Source: Candidatus Pantoea haifensis (GTDB taxonomy: Bacteria; Pseudomonadota; Gammaproteobacteria; Enterobacterales; Enterobacteriaceae). Taken from it: 64,000 nt of DNA. Below the pieces are notes generated by a model. The model did not search any database and was not told the origin of the DNA. It saw nothing but the letters and a program-made list of their open reading frames with translations. The position numbers were made by a program, and so were the translations under genes. Positions 29,060 through 39,353 of this stretch are shown here, one piece after another. Positions within the stretch are counted from its first letter, which is position 1. The number at the start of each line of letters is the position of its first letter. The stretch is from positions 56,419 to 120,418 of the forward strand of contig JAGTWN010000007.1 of the NCBI GenBank assembly GCA_018842655.1, given 5' to 3'.

Positions 29060-29914
29060 ATGAATCCCTTTCAACTTTCTGTTCCTGAATTAGAAAAGAA
29101 AGCCCGTGCAGTGCGGCGCCATATCGTTGCACTGAATGCGAACAGCCCCGCCGGAGGTCATACCGGCGCAGACTTATCACAGGTTGAGCTTCTGACCGCA
29201 CTCTATTTCCGCGTGTTGAACTGTGCGCCAGACCGGCTTGACGATCGCGATCGTGATATCTATATCCAGTCCAAAGGGCATGCGGTTGGCTGTTACTACT
29301 GCGTACTGGCCGAAGCAGGCTACTTTCCTCTCGACTGGTTAGCGACTTATCAACATTCAAATTCTCATCTGCCCGGACACCCTGTGAAACAAAAAACGCC
29401 CGGTATTGAACTTAATACCGGCGCGCTGGGCCACGGTTTTCCGGTGGCAGTCGGCCTGGCGATTGCGGCGAAACGGGATAACAGCAAGCGCCGAATTTTC
29501 CTTATTACCGGTGATGGTGAACTGGCTGAAGGCAGTAACTGGGAAGCGGCAATGGCGGCAGCCCATTACCAACTGGATAACCTCGTGGTGATCAACGACA
29601 AAAATGGTTTGCAACTGGCGGGCGCAACCAAAGAAATCATGGGAACCGACCCGCTGGATGAAAAATGGCGCGCGTTTGGCCTGGAAGTAACAGAGTGTCA
29701 GGGCAACGACATGGCTTCCGTGGTGGATGCATTAGAAAATCTTCCTCAGACCGGCAAGCCAAACGTGATCATTGCCCATACCACCAAAGGCGCTGGCGTT
29801 TCATTTATTGCGGGAAAACCTGAGTGGCACCATCGCGTGCCAAAAGGCGATGAGATCGACATTGCAATGAATGAATTGAAAGATCTGGTTGAAGAGGAGA
29901 TGAAAAGTGAGTAA
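29060..29914 (+). CDS. Transketolase-family enzyme, N-terminal (TPP-binding) subunit
   Basis: 284 residues from ATG 29060, preceded by GGAGG. Single-domain transketolase subunit that binds the diphosphate and Mg of thiamine diphosphate. NANSPAGGHTGADLS, SKGHAVGCYYCVLAE, LGHGFPVAVGLAIAA, and the TPP motif GDGELAEGSNW...INDKN are present. It overlaps its partner by 8 bases. Split transketolases of this type occur in carbohydrate catabolic loci, for example apulose-4-phosphate transketolase AptAB, and in 1-deoxyxylulose synthase-like enzymes. The substrate here cannot be told, because no transporter or kinase is adjacent. Confidence 0.85.
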   Translation: MNPFQLSVPELEKKARAVRRHIVALNANSPAGGHTGADLSQVELLTALYFRVLNCAPDRLDDRDRDIYIQSKGHAVGCYYCVLAEAGYFPLDWLATYQHSNSHLPGHPVKQKTPGIELNTGALGHGFPVAVGLAIAAKRDNSKRRIFLITGDGELAEGSNWEAAMAAAHYQLDNLVVINDKNGLQLAGATKEIMGTDPLDEKWRAFGLEVTECQGNDMASVVDALENLPQTGKPNVIIAHTTKGAGVSFIAGKPEWHHRVPKGDEIDIAMNELKDLVEEEMKSE

Positions 29915-30846
29915 CGCAGAACATCTGGCTAATGTCATGGTTGAGGTTTTCATCGAGGCTGTAGAAAAAGGTATCGATCTCGTGCCCGTCGTGGCGGACT
30001 CAACCTCAACAGCAAAAATTTCTCCTTTTATAAAAAAGTTTCCTGACAGGATAGTGAATGTAGGTATCGCCGAACAGACGCTGGTTGGCGTTGCGGCCGG
30101 TTTGGCGCTGGGGGAAAATAGCCGTGACCTGCAACGCTGCGCCTTTCCTGATTTCTCGCGCGAATGAACAGGTTAAAGTTGATATTTGTTACAACAATAC
30201 TAACGTCAAGCTCTTCGGCCTGAATGCCGGAGCCAGCTATGGCCCACTGGCCAGCACGCATCATTCCATTGATGATATTTCAGTGATGCGCGGGTTCGGC
30301 AACATTCAAATATTTGCTCCGGCTTCGCCGCTGGAGTGCCGCCAGATTATTGAGTATGCCCTGAAGCATGTCGGACCGGTTTATATCCGTATGGATGGCA
30401 AATCCCTGCCGGAGCTGCATGACAGCAGTTATCAGTTCGTTCCGGGTGCTATAGACGTGTTACGTGAGGGCGATGAAATTGCGCTTGTTGCAATGGGTTC
30501 GACAGTTCATGAAGCCGTTGATGCCGCTGCACAGCTTAATGAACAGGGCGTCTCTGCAAAAGTTATCAGTGTTCCGTCTGTTCGTCCTTTAGATCGCGAC
30601 GCCTTTTTACGCACGTTAAATGGTATAGAACATATCATTACGGTTGAAGAGCATAACGTTAATGGCGGGGTAGGCAGCATCACTGCGGAGATCCTGGCTG
30701 ATAACGGCCATAGCGCGCTCCTGAAACGGTTAGGTATTCCAGACGGTGAATATGCCATCGCCGCTGACAGAAAGGATATGCGTATGCACCATGGTTTTGA
30801 TGCGGCAAGCATTGTTCATCATGCACTGGGCCTTCTTAACAGATAA
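29907..30846 (+). CDS. Transketolase-family enzyme, C-terminal (pyrimidine-binding) subunit (frameshift as given)
   Basis: GTG start at 29907 inside the end of the N-terminal subunit. It carries the pyrimidine-binding domain (VPVVADSTSTAKISPFIKKF, IAEQTLVGVAAGLALGG with the catalytic Glu) and the C-terminal transketolase domain (RPLDRDAFLRTLNGIEHIIT, VEEHNVNGGVGSITAEIL). A G is missing in GGGG at 30111-30114; with it LALGGKIAVTCNAAPFLISR is continuous. Corrected length is about 313 residues. The two subunits should form an alpha2beta2 enzyme that transfers ketol groups between sugar phosphates. Confidence 0.85.
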
Positions 30847-31348
30847 AGATTAAGATGTCGCTTATCGCAGCAGGTATTTACATCACGTCCTGACAGCTTT
30901 AAGAGAGCGGCTACAGCTGCCAGGATCAAGCATCGTAAACGCTAGCGGGTTAAAGCCCGGTTGTCTTGTCATTATGAAAAATTTGACCCGGTTTTATTAC
31001 CGTTCGCGGCTGCTTGTCCTCCCTGGATACCTGCCTTTGCCGCGCTCGTTCAGCGTAAACGCCTTTCTGATCTGTTAGCCGCCTTTCGTCTGCGATGATG
31101 ACAGAAATCTTATAAAAACTGTCAGAATATGCTATCCATTCGGTCATCATAAATTCATTAAAATAACCGCTTTCAACAATACACCGTTCGCTTCGGGGCG
31201 GTTGTAATGGCCTGTTTGATGACACGAGCCTCTTTAATGGCGAATAAATATTTATTCGCTGATCACCAGAACGCACGGTTTCTGAGCCAGTAGCGAATTT
31301 TGCGGTGTGGCTCACACGACAATCACGCTGAAGATAAAAGGAAGCACT
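30847..31348. other. Intergenic stretch without a gene
   Basis: 500 bp between the transketolase and the nuclease-fold gene. A minus-strand ORF of 121 codons at 30950-31315 has poor composition, no domain and no ribosome site, and I reject it. I see no terminator or repeat. Confidence 0.4.
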
Positions 31349-32463
31349 ATGCGGCTGGCATCGTACAACGTTGAAAACTTGTTTGATCGCGCTAAGGCGA
31401 TGAATCAGAGTGACTGGTCTGCGGGAAAACCGGTGCTGGAAAAATTTGCGGCGCTGAATGAACTGCTTGGCGAAGTGAAGTACACCGCTGCGATGAAAAG
31501 CAAAATGGTGATGTTAATGAAGGAACTGGGCCTGCAAAAGTCAGATACCGGCCCGTTTGTTATTCTGCGACGTAATCGAGGCAAGTTACTCACCCGACAA
31601 AAAGAGGATGGCGGGATAAAAATTTTGGCAGAAGGCCGCGCAGACTGGGTTGGCTCGCTGGAGCTACGCGAGGCCCCTGTCGATGAAGTTGCCATGAATT
31701 TAACGGCGCAGGTAATGATTGATCTCCAGGCCGATTTGCTGGCAGTGGTTGAAGCAGAAAGTCGTCCGGCGTTGCTGGCCTTTAACACTGAAATTCTGCC
31801 CGCGCGTAAAGGCAAACCTTTCGAACATGTGATGGTAATAGACGGCAATGACCAACGTGGCATTGACGTGGGTCTGATGACCGCCGAAGCTTTTCCCATT
31901 GAAACTATTCGCAGCCACGTTGATGATAAAGACCCCGCTGGGGCGCTCATTTTTTCGCGGGATTGCCCGGAATTCGCGGTTCCATTAAGCAGCGGCGAGA
32001 CACTACACGTTCTGGTTAATCATCTGAAAAGTAAAGGTTACGGCTCGAAAAGCAGCTCTGACACACGCCGTAAAAAACAGGCGGAACGGGTAAAAGAGAT
32101 TTATCAGCAGCGAATTCAGGCGGGCGCGAGGTTAATTGCCATTGTAGGTGATTTTAACGACACGCCCGACAGTCAGGCGTTAGCGCCTTTGCTAAACGAG
32201 ACTGACCTCAAGGATGTTTTTCACCACCCAACGTTTGATGATGGGGGATATCCAGGCACCTGGGGTAGCTGTACCGCCAGCAATAAAATCGATTACATCC
32301 TGCTCTCTCCTGCCTTATGGGAAAAGGTAAAGAAGGGGGCGTTTGCCGAAAAGGGATGTGGCCTGGCGTGCGTCCGGTTAAATGGGAAACCTATCCGGAA
32401 CTGAAAAAACCGGTTAATGCCGGCTCCGATCACGCCGCCGTCTGGGTTGAACTGGATATCTGA
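31349..32463 (+). CDS. Endonuclease/exonuclease/phosphatase-fold protein (frameshift as given)
   Basis: Starts MRLASYNVENLFDRAKAMNQ at 31349 with AAAGGAAG. The EEP (DNase I-like) fold is recognisable by the N-terminal NVENLFDR, the Glu motif LAVVEAESRPAL, VNHLKSKGYGS (catalytic His), VGDFNDTPDSQALAP and a terminal SDHAAVW. The frame ends early at 32404, but one G missing at 32353-32355 restores GMWPGVRPVKWETYPELKKP and the SDHAAVWVELDI end at 32463. Corrected length is about 372 residues. Family members hydrolyse phosphodiesters in nucleic acids, lipids or inositol phosphates. There is no signal peptide. Confidence 0.75.
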
Positions 32464-32541
32464 TGATGAGACGGTGTGGCGTTATATCTTCCTGTGTCAG
32501 AATAGAGTCATTGTCATCCTGTTTTATTTGTGAACTGAAAA

Positions 32542-33387
32542 ATGCAGAAAACAGCCAGTAACGACTGGATAGATTTGCACAGAGACAACGAAACCGGCAT
32601 TGAAAGTGTTCATGCACATTTCTGTGGGCACGCTTACGATCCTCACGACCACGATGAGATGCTGGTCGGCGTTACGCAAAAAGGACTGCAGCGATTCAAC
32701 TGCCATCGCACACTTCATACCAGCACGCCAGGACAGGTCATTCTGATTGAACCCGGCGCCGTTCATGACGGCCATGCGCCTGACCCGGAAGGCTTTACTT
32801 ATACCATGCTCTATCTGCCCCAGGCGTGGCTTTCTGCTATGTTACAACGACGGGAACAGGGAGATATCTCCGTTCTTCAGGCGGCTTTTCGCTCCACGCT
32901 AACAGACGATGCATTACTCAATACGGCGATACAGCAGGCATTTGCCGCTATTCATTACGGTGAAGGCCGGCTTGCACGGGATCAGAGCCTCGATCGATTA
33001 ATCGATTTGCTGTCGCAGCATATCTCTCTCCGAACGCTGGCCACTGGCGATGATGCGTTCAGACAAATGTGCGTGGTCAGAGATTATCTGCATGACAACC
33101 TGAGTCAGGACATCGGCCTTGATGAGATTGCCCGCTATGCCAGTCTCGATCGCTTTCGTCTGACGCGACAGTTTCAAAAAGCTTTTGGACAATCACCTCA
33201 TGCCTATCTTGTAAGGCTGCGCTTGCGGACTGCGCGCATGTTGCTGTCCCATGGGCACAACCCCGCTCTGGTTGCTGCTCAGGTTGGTTTTGCCGACCAG
33301 AGCCATCTGGGACGCTGGTTCCGGCGAGCTTACAGGATGACGCCAGCAGCCTATCAACAGCAGTGCACAAACGTTCTATACGGGTGA
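32542..33387 (+). CDS. AraC-family transcription regulator
   Basis: 281 residues, intact. The N-terminal cupin-like sensor (HFCGHAYDPHDHDEMLVGVT, PGQVILIEPGAVHDGHAP) resembles the AraC_binding domain. The C-terminus has two helix-turn-helix units (IGLDEIARYASLDRFRLTRQ, FQKAFGQSPHAYLVRLRLRT, and VAAQVGFADQSHLGRWFRRA). The DUF2000 gene 53 bp downstream is a likely target or partner. The ligand is unknown. Confidence 0.87.
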   Translation: MQKTASNDWIDLHRDNETGIESVHAHFCGHAYDPHDHDEMLVGVTQKGLQRFNCHRTLHTSTPGQVILIEPGAVHDGHAPDPEGFTYTMLYLPQAWLSAMLQRREQGDISVLQAAFRSTLTDDALLNTAIQQAFAAIHYGEGRLARDQSLDRLIDLLSQHISLRTLATGDDAFRQMCVVRDYLHDNLSQDIGLDEIARYASLDRFRLTRQFQKAFGQSPHAYLVRLRLRTARMLLSHGHNPALVAAQVGFADQSHLGRWFRRAYRMTPAAYQQQCTNVLYG

Positions 33388-33440
33388 CCCTGACTTTTCC
33401 GACAATAGCGGCTCTTATAAATCTGAGGAAATCATCGCTG

Positions 33441-33848
33441 ATGTTTGATACTAAAGTCGCACTCATTGTTCGTAACGATTTGGCCGTATGGCAGCGCCTG
33501 AACGTTGTCGCCTTCCTGGCAAGTGGGGTTGCTTCAGCCGCACCTGAAATGATGGGTGAGCCTTATATTGATGCCAGCGGCAACCGCTACGGCAATATGC
33601 TGGGTCAGCCAGTGCTTGTTTTCGAGTCAGATATTTCCGGTTTGCAGAACGCGCATCGCAAAGGCCTGGAGCGTGAACTCACGCTTATTCCCTATGTCCA
33701 TGCTATGTTTTCAACCGGTCACGACGCAGCAAACCGCCAGGCATTTCTGGCTGAAAATGCTGACAATCTTGATCTTGTGGGTCTGGCGTTGCGCGGACCC
33801 AAAAAGGCGGTCGATAAGGCAATTAAAGGGCTGGCATTACACAAGTAA
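33441..33848 (+). CDS. DUF2000 family protein
   Basis: 135 residues from ATG 33441 (MFDTKVALIVRNDLAVWQRL). The pattern of an N-terminal strand with LVVRNDL-like start, then QPVLVFESD, and the C-terminal LVGLALRGPKKAVDKAIKGL is typical of DUF2000, a small alpha/beta family related to peptidyl-tRNA hydrolase-like folds. Such genes are commonly found beside AraC regulators, as here. The function is unknown. An upstream in-frame extension to 33363 overlaps the AraC gene and is not likely used. Confidence 0.75.
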   Translation: MFDTKVALIVRNDLAVWQRLNVVAFLASGVASAAPEMMGEPYIDASGNRYGNMLGQPVLVFESDISGLQNAHRKGLERELTLIPYVHAMFSTGHDAANRQAFLAENADNLDLVGLALRGPKKAVDKAIKGLALHK

Positions 33849-33936
33849 ACAGAAGATAGCTACGGTTCAACAACGCTGACAAAAAGATTTGGCAGTTTGC
33901 CTCGTCAGCACCCGAGGCATCTGCCTGACCCGCAAA

Positions 33937-34503
33937 TTATTTATGCGTAGCCAGCCATGCTTTGAGCAGGTTAAGGTTGGTTTCTTTCAGGCTTTCACTC
34001 TCCCATACCAGGTAATAGGTGAAATCTCCACAATCAAGCTGATAATTCTCCATTGCGGTCAGCGTCCCGTCTTTTAACTCCTTTTCGACCAGCACGCGCT
34101 GTGCCAAAGCTACACCTTGCCCTTCCAGTGCAGCCTGGTAAGCCAGAGCTGAACTTTCCAGTTCACGCCAGTGGGTAAAACCCTGCAGAGAAATATCAAA
34201 CGCCTCTGCCCAGCGTAACCAGTCATCCGGACGGCCACGCACGCGGAGTAGCGTATGTTGCACCAAATTATCAGGCGTGAAGGTTGCTTTGCGTTCCGGC
34301 GTGGATCGACAAACCGGGACCAGAACATTATCAACCAAAGGTGTGGCATACATGTGTGGCCATTTTCCGTTTCCGAGGCGAATGGCTGCATCAAAGTCAG
34401 CGGTTTCATTCCAGTCTGAGGCTGTGGTCAGTCGCACATCAAGGGTGGGATTAGCCAGTTGAAATGCCGTCAGACGCGGGATCAGCCAGCGCGTGAAGCG
34501 GGG
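33937..34503 (-). pseudogene. LysR-type regulator, 5' half deleted
   Basis: Only the C-terminal effector-binding domain of a LysR regulator remains: FTRWLIPRLTAFQLANPTLD, VRLTTASDWNETADFDAAIR, LVPVCRST, LLRVRGRPDDWLRWAEAFDI, and AALEGQGVALAQRVLVEKEL (GcvA/AmpR-like branch). The whole N-terminal winged helix and linker are absent. Homology stops abruptly at about 34500, where plus-strand aldehyde dehydrogenase homology starts. It cannot bind DNA as it stands. The ORF continues rightward by chance into antisense of the dehydrogenase. Confidence 0.8.
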
Positions 34504-35360
34504 ATCCCGGCAGGCGTGTTTGAAATGGTAACAGGCGATCCTGTTGCGATTGGCGAAGCCTTTACCCGCGATCCGCGCATTCATAAAATTTCTTTTACCG
34601 GTTCAACACGCACAGGAAAGTTGCTGGCCAGCAAGTGTGGCGCGATGTTGAAAAAATGACTCTCGAACTGGGCGGTAACGCGCCTTTTATGGTGTTTAAT
34701 GACGCAACCATGGAAGACGCTATTGCCGGTCTGGTTAACGCAAAGCTGCGCAATGCTGGTCAGGTCTGCATTTCACCTAATCGCATATTTGTCCAGAGCG
34801 GCATTTATGACGCCTTTGTTGAGCAGCTCACTGCTGCAGTTTCGAAAATACGGGTTGATCAGGGGATGCAGGATGAATTTGTCGTCGGGTCGTTGATTAA
34901 TCAGAACGCCCTGGACAAAGTGACATCACTGGTAAACGACGCCGTATCACGCGGTGCAAAGGTAATGCTGGGCGGAAAACCTGATGCAAAAGGCGGGCTG
35001 TTCTATCCGCCGATAATCCTGTGCAATGCAGACGATAGCTGTGACATGCATAACACCGAGATTTTCGGGCCGGTCTTTGCACTCTATTGTTTTACATCTG
35101 AGGAAGAGGGCATCCGGCGCGCCAACAACACCGAGTATGGTCTTGTGGCCTATGCATGGACAACGGACGTTGGCCGGGCATTTCGTCTTTCCAGCAAGCT
35201 TGAGGCCGGGATGGTGATGATAAACTCTGGCTCAGTCGGAACAGCGTCCGTTCCTTTTGGCGGGATAAAATCGTCTGGTTACGGGCGCGAAGGAGGGCAC
35301 TACGGCATTGAAGAGTACGTGCAGGTTAAATATATTCTGATGGCAGGTCAAAACCGGTAA
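34495..35360 (+). pseudogene. Aldehyde (succinate-semialdehyde-type) dehydrogenase, 5' part deleted
   Basis: It begins inside the enzyme at EAGIPAGVFEMVTGDPVAIG and lacks roughly the first 190 residues, including part of the NAD-binding domain. Remaining signatures are FTGSTRTGKLLASK, the catalytic-Glu motif LELGGNAPF, catalytic Cys in NAGQVCISPNR, EIFGPVFALYCF and PFGGIKSSGYGREGG. These place it in the GabD-like class. A further single A loss at 34651-34656 shifts the frame within MLKK-MTLELGG. Without the N-terminus it cannot be active. The left edge coincides with the LysR truncation point. Confidence 0.85.
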
Positions 35361-35457
35361 TTTACAGGGGGCGTAGCCACGGCCAGTCCCCACGTTGTGC
35401 TGACTGGCGTGCTGCGCCACACCCCTTCCCTGACTGGTTTTTAAAAGCGGTGAGCTT

Positions 35458-35814
35458 TTAGCTCACGTCAAAAATGACATAGAGCTTGCGCATCTGCGTG
35501 TCGATAACCCATGTGCCCTGGGTATTGGCTTCAAAGAAAAACGCGTCTCCGGCTCTGAATGTCAAAGTCGCTTCACCATCAGGCGTAAAGGAGCCACTGC
35601 CGTCGAGGAAGTGCATAATTTCCGCTTGTTTAACTGAGCGCCGATAGCTGCCTGCGCTACATTCAAAAATGCCTGTATCAATATCTTCCTTTCCTGGGAT
35701 CACTTTCTGTAACCCCGATAACGTCACGGCGGGCGTACCTGGCAAACCTTCGACGCTTCCCCAGGATTCCAGCGCACTGATCGACGCTGACTGTTCGAGT
35801 TTTTGCACTTTCAT
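35458..35814 (-). CDS. Cupin-domain protein (EutQ/DUF861-like)
   Basis: 118 residues, intact. Single cupin barrel: GIFECSAGSYRRSVKQAEIM, HFLDGSGSFTPDGEATLTFR, AGDAFFFEANTQGTWVIDTQ. This is the (S)-ureidoglycine aminohydrolase/EutQ-like DUF861 pattern; members are often of unknown function. It stands alone, downstream of the deleted dehydrogenase in convergent orientation. Ribosome site AAGGAAAAA precedes the ATG at 35814. Confidence 0.75.
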   Translation of the reverse strand: MKVQKLEQSASISALESWGSVEGLPGTPAVTLSGLQKVIPGKEDIDTGIFECSAGSYRRSVKQAEIMHFLDGSGSFTPDGEATLTFRAGDAFFFEANTQGTWVIDTQMRKLYVIFDVS

Positions 35815-36113
35815 TTTATTTTTCCTTTAAATCAAAGCTAAACAGCAAGCGTACGTTGCTGATGAAAAAATAATTTCTGATAACTACTCGACAGTAAGCT
35901 TAAAAGAGGCAGTAAATACATTGATGGCTATATTGATTACCTTTTAACACTTTCAGGTAAAAACAGGCTGGATTTTGGCAGAAACGTTTGTGACCTGGCG
36001 GGAAGATGACGGTCGTCTGCTGGCTATGAAGGCGGGGAATCAATGTTTTTCAGCTATTGACTTCAGTTTGAATATTAAGAGAATGGCCTTACTCGGGTAA
36101 CTGCCAGAAAGAA
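35815..36113. other. Intergenic stretch; short coding-like patch
   Basis: A plus-strand patch at about 35976-36100 reads AETFVTWREDDGRLLAMKAG. It is short, lacks a start with support, and ends at a TAA just before digH. I see no terminator. It may be a decayed ORF fragment or chance. Confidence 0.3.
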
Positions 36114-37456
36114 ATGGAGTTTATTATCGCCTGCTCACCCGGCTCTCTTTGCATTAAGCGCGTCAAAAAGTCAGGTTCGCTCGTTGCCGCCGCTTTTTTG
36201 CTTGCCAGTTGTTCTGCTGAACCGCCTGAATCACTGATTACTCCGTTACCTGCTGTGGTGAAACCCTCTCTGCCGGTCAAAACCGTGCAGCATCAGGAAC
36301 CGGTACGCGGTGTGTGGCTGGCCACCGTTTCCCGCCTCGACTGGCCACCGGTGTCGTCGGTTAATGCCCGCAGTGCCGCGGTGCGGATCGACCAGCAAAA
36401 AACGTCACTGACCGATAAGCTGGATAAATTAAAAAGTCTGGGTATAAATACGGTCTTCTTTCAGGTAAAGCCTGATGGCACTGCGCTCTGGTCATCAAAA
36501 ATTCTGCCCTGGTCAGATATGCTGACCGGTAAAATCGGTGAAGATCCCGGATATGATCCGCTCACGTTTATACTGGATGAAGCGCACAAGCGCGGCATGA
36601 AGGTTCATGCCTGGTTTAACCCCTATCGCGTAGCCGTCAATACCCGCCCTTCAACGGTTGCCGAACTGAATCGCACATTATCGCTACAGCCTGCCAGCGT
36701 TTTCACCTTACATCGCGACTGGATACGCACCGCAGGCGATCGTTTTGTGCTTGATCCTGGCCTCCCGGATGCACGTGACTGGATCACCAGCATCGTGGCA
36801 GAGGTGGTGGAACGATACCCGGTCGACGGTGTGCAGTTTGATGATTACTTCTATGCTGAGTCACCGGGATCAACGCTCAACGACAATCAGACTTTTAAAA
36901 AATATGGCCAGGGATTTAATTCCAAAGCGGACTGGCGACGCCACAATACCCAGCAGCTGATTGAACAGGTTTCGCGCACCATCAGGCAGCTGAAACCGGA
37001 AGTTGAATTTGGCGTGAGTCCGGCAGGCGTATGGCGCAACCTGTCACACGACCCGGCAGGATCTGATACGCGCGGTGCGGCGGCCTACGATGAAGCCTAT
37101 GCTGACACCCGACGCTGGGTGCAGCAGGGATGGCTGGATTATATTGCGCCGCAGCTTTACTGGCCCTTTTCCCGACAGGCGGCCCGCTATGATGTTTTGG
37201 CGAAATGGTGGGCGAATGTGGTGAAACCGACCCACACTCGCCTCTATATTGGCGTGGCACTTTACAAAGTGGGCGAGCCTTCGAAGAGTGAGCCTGTCTG
37301 GATGACCGAAGGGGCGTGCCGGAATTAAAACAACAGCTCGATTTAAACGAGTCCGTGCCGCAAATTAACGGCACTATTCTGTTCAGAGAAGATTATCTGA
37401 ATCAACCTCAAACCCGGCAGGCTGTCCGCTATCTTCAACGTCGCTGGGGACACTAA
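36114..37456 (+). CDS. digH: DigH/YddW-like divisome glycosyl hydrolase lipoprotein (frameshift as given)
   Basis: Lipoprotein (lipobox LLASC after about 30 residues) with a GHL10-type TIM barrel. Segments match E. coli DigH closely: RGVWLATVSRLDWPPVSSVN, FFQVKPDGTALWSSKILPWS, HAWFNPYRVAVNT, YPVDGVQFDDYFYAESPGS and FGVSPAGVWRN. DigH cleaves denuded glycan strands at division sites. One G is missing from GGGG at 37311-37314; beyond it GVPELKQQLDLNESVPQING and YLQRRWGH run in frame to 37456. Corrected length is about 448 residues, close to YddW. The ATG at 36114 gives a longish leader, and no other start is obvious. Confidence 0.85.
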
Positions 37457-37675
37457 TACCCTGTCTCCGGTATGAGGTTAGCCATAAAACCGCCTCTGTC
37501 CGCCGTATCGCCTTGACCTATTAATGATCCTTTCTCATTACGCTATTCAGGATTCAGGCGTAATAACCGCACCGGTTCCGTCTACTATTAAAAGTTAATT
37601 ATTAAACGTTACGCATTGCAGTAGCGAAAAAGTCTGTTTTTCAACATTACACTTTTAAAATACTGGAGGCCTGAT

Positions 37676-38403
37676 ATGAGCAATCAAGGCAGTGAAGCTG
37701 ATAACGGGCGTCTGCATGATGCAGGCGGCCACAGAAGCGGCACGCATTACGCTAAGGATAACGACGAGTATGGCTTTACCCTGACGAGACGGGATCTTAT
37801 TAAAGCGGGGGCGGCTTCAGCGGCGGCAGTGGCTGTCTCTCCCTCAACCGCGCTCAGCGACAGTGAGCGTCCTGCTACTGCTCCGCCTGAAATCTCTGCT
37901 GTGACCTTCAGCGTGAACGGTGAAGTCAGGCAACTGAACGTCGATACCCGTACCACGTTACTGGATGCGTTACGGGAAAATCTTCATCTCACGGGCACAA
38001 AAAAGGGTGCGATCACGGTCAGTGCGGGGCCTGTACGGTCATGGTAAATGGCCGGCGAATTAATTCATGCCTGACGCTTGCGGTAATGCATCAAAATGCC
38101 GAGATCACCACCATTGAGGGGTTTGGTACTCCCGATAATATGCACCCCATGCAGGCCGCATTTGTAAAACATGACGGCTTCCAGTGCGGTTACTGCACGC
38201 CAGGCCAGATTTGCTCATCAGTGGCTGTTCTCAAAGAAATTGAAATGGGCATTCCCAGCCATGTCACCCTTGACCTGGTTTCCTCTCCTCAGGCAACGCC
38301 CGATGAAATACGCGAGCGTATGAGCGGCAATATCTGCCGCTGCGGAGCTTACTCCAACATACTTGCCGCGATCGCTGATGTCGCCGGGAGCGAAAAATCA
38401 TGA
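37676..38403 (+). CDS. paoA: Periplasmic aldehyde oxidoreductase 2Fe-2S subunit PaoA (frameshift as given)
   Basis: Starts at 37676 with GGAGG. The N-terminal Tat signal [20 protein letters not shown] marks folded export of the whole complex. Two 2Fe-2S clusters are visible: plant-type [11 protein letters not shown], then [13 protein letters not shown] and GNICRCGAY. One base is missing in the GGG at 38005-38007; with it [20 protein letters not shown] is restored. Corrected length is 242 residues. It overlaps paoB by four bases (ATGA). PaoABC oxidises aromatic aldehydes to acids in the periplasm, a detoxification role in E. coli. Confidence 0.9.
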
Positions 38404-39349
38404 AAGCTTTTACGTATGAACGTGTGAAAACGCCTGCTGAGGCTGCCGCAAGCGCGCAGCGCATACCTGGTGCAAAATTTATTGCAGGGGGACGAATTTG
38501 CTTGATCTCATGAAGCTGGAAATTGAAACGCCCTCTCACCTGATCGACGTCAACGGCCTGGCACTGGATAACATCGAGCCGACTGCGGAAGGCGGAGTAC
38601 GTATCGGCGCGCTGGTACGCAATACCGATCTGGCTGCGGATCAGCGGATACGCCGTGACTACGCGGTGCTTTCCCGCGCGCTGCTGGCGGGTGCATCCGG
38701 CCAGCTTCGCAATCAGGCCACCACCGCCGGTAATTTGCTTCAGCGTACGCGCTGCCCCTACTTCTACGACACGAATCAACCCTGTAACAAGCGGCTGCCC
38801 GGCAGTGGTTGCGCGGCGCTGGAAGGGTTTAGCCGCCAGCATGCGGTAACAGGGGCAAGTAAATCCTGTATCGCAACCCATCCCAGCGATATGGCTGTCG
38901 CCATGCGCCTGCTTGATGCCGTTGTGGAAACGGTTAGCCCGAACGGAGATGAGCGTAAAATTCCGATTGCAGAGTTTTACCGCGCACCGGGCAACACGCC
39001 TCATCTGGAGAATCGCCTGTCGCCAGGTGAACTGATCACCGCCGTCACGCTGCCTCCGCCAGTCGGCGGCAACCATATCTATCGCAAAGTGCGCGATCGT
39101 GCTTCTTACGCGTTTGCTCTGGTTTCGGTTGCTGCCATCGTTCAGCAGGACGGCACAGGTCGCGTTGCACTGGGCGGTGTTGCGCACAAACCATGGCGGC
39201 TGGAAGAGGCGGATGCTGAGGTTGCCCATGGGGCGCAGGCAGTCTATGACCGGCTGTTTGCTTCTGCACAGCCTACTCATGAAAACGCGTTCAAGTTGAT
39301 ACTGGCGAAGCGAACGCTCGCCTCTGCGTTAACGGAAGCGAGGGCATAA
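38400..39349 (+). CDS. paoB: Periplasmic aldehyde oxidoreductase FAD subunit PaoB (frameshift as given)
   Basis: It starts at ATG 38400 ([20 protein letters not shown]). A G is missing in the run at 38487-38491; restored, the FAD loop reads [19 protein letters not shown]. The second FAD motif [20 protein letters not shown] and the PaoB-specific 4Fe-4S cysteines around [20 protein letters not shown] are present. Corrected length is about 317 residues, as in E. coli YagS. It passes electrons from the Fe-S and molybdenum subunits. It lies 4 nt upstream of paoC. Confidence 0.9.
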
Positions 39350-39353
39350 CAGA

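Noticed and set aside
30950-31315. 121-codon minus-strand ORF
   Set aside because: No ribosome site, domain or plausible composition; it lies in an intergenic stretch.
38264-39280. A 338-codon minus-strand ORF
   Set aside because: Antisense to paoA/paoB, which are certain by motif. Arginine/cysteine-rich composition is typical of a shadow frame.
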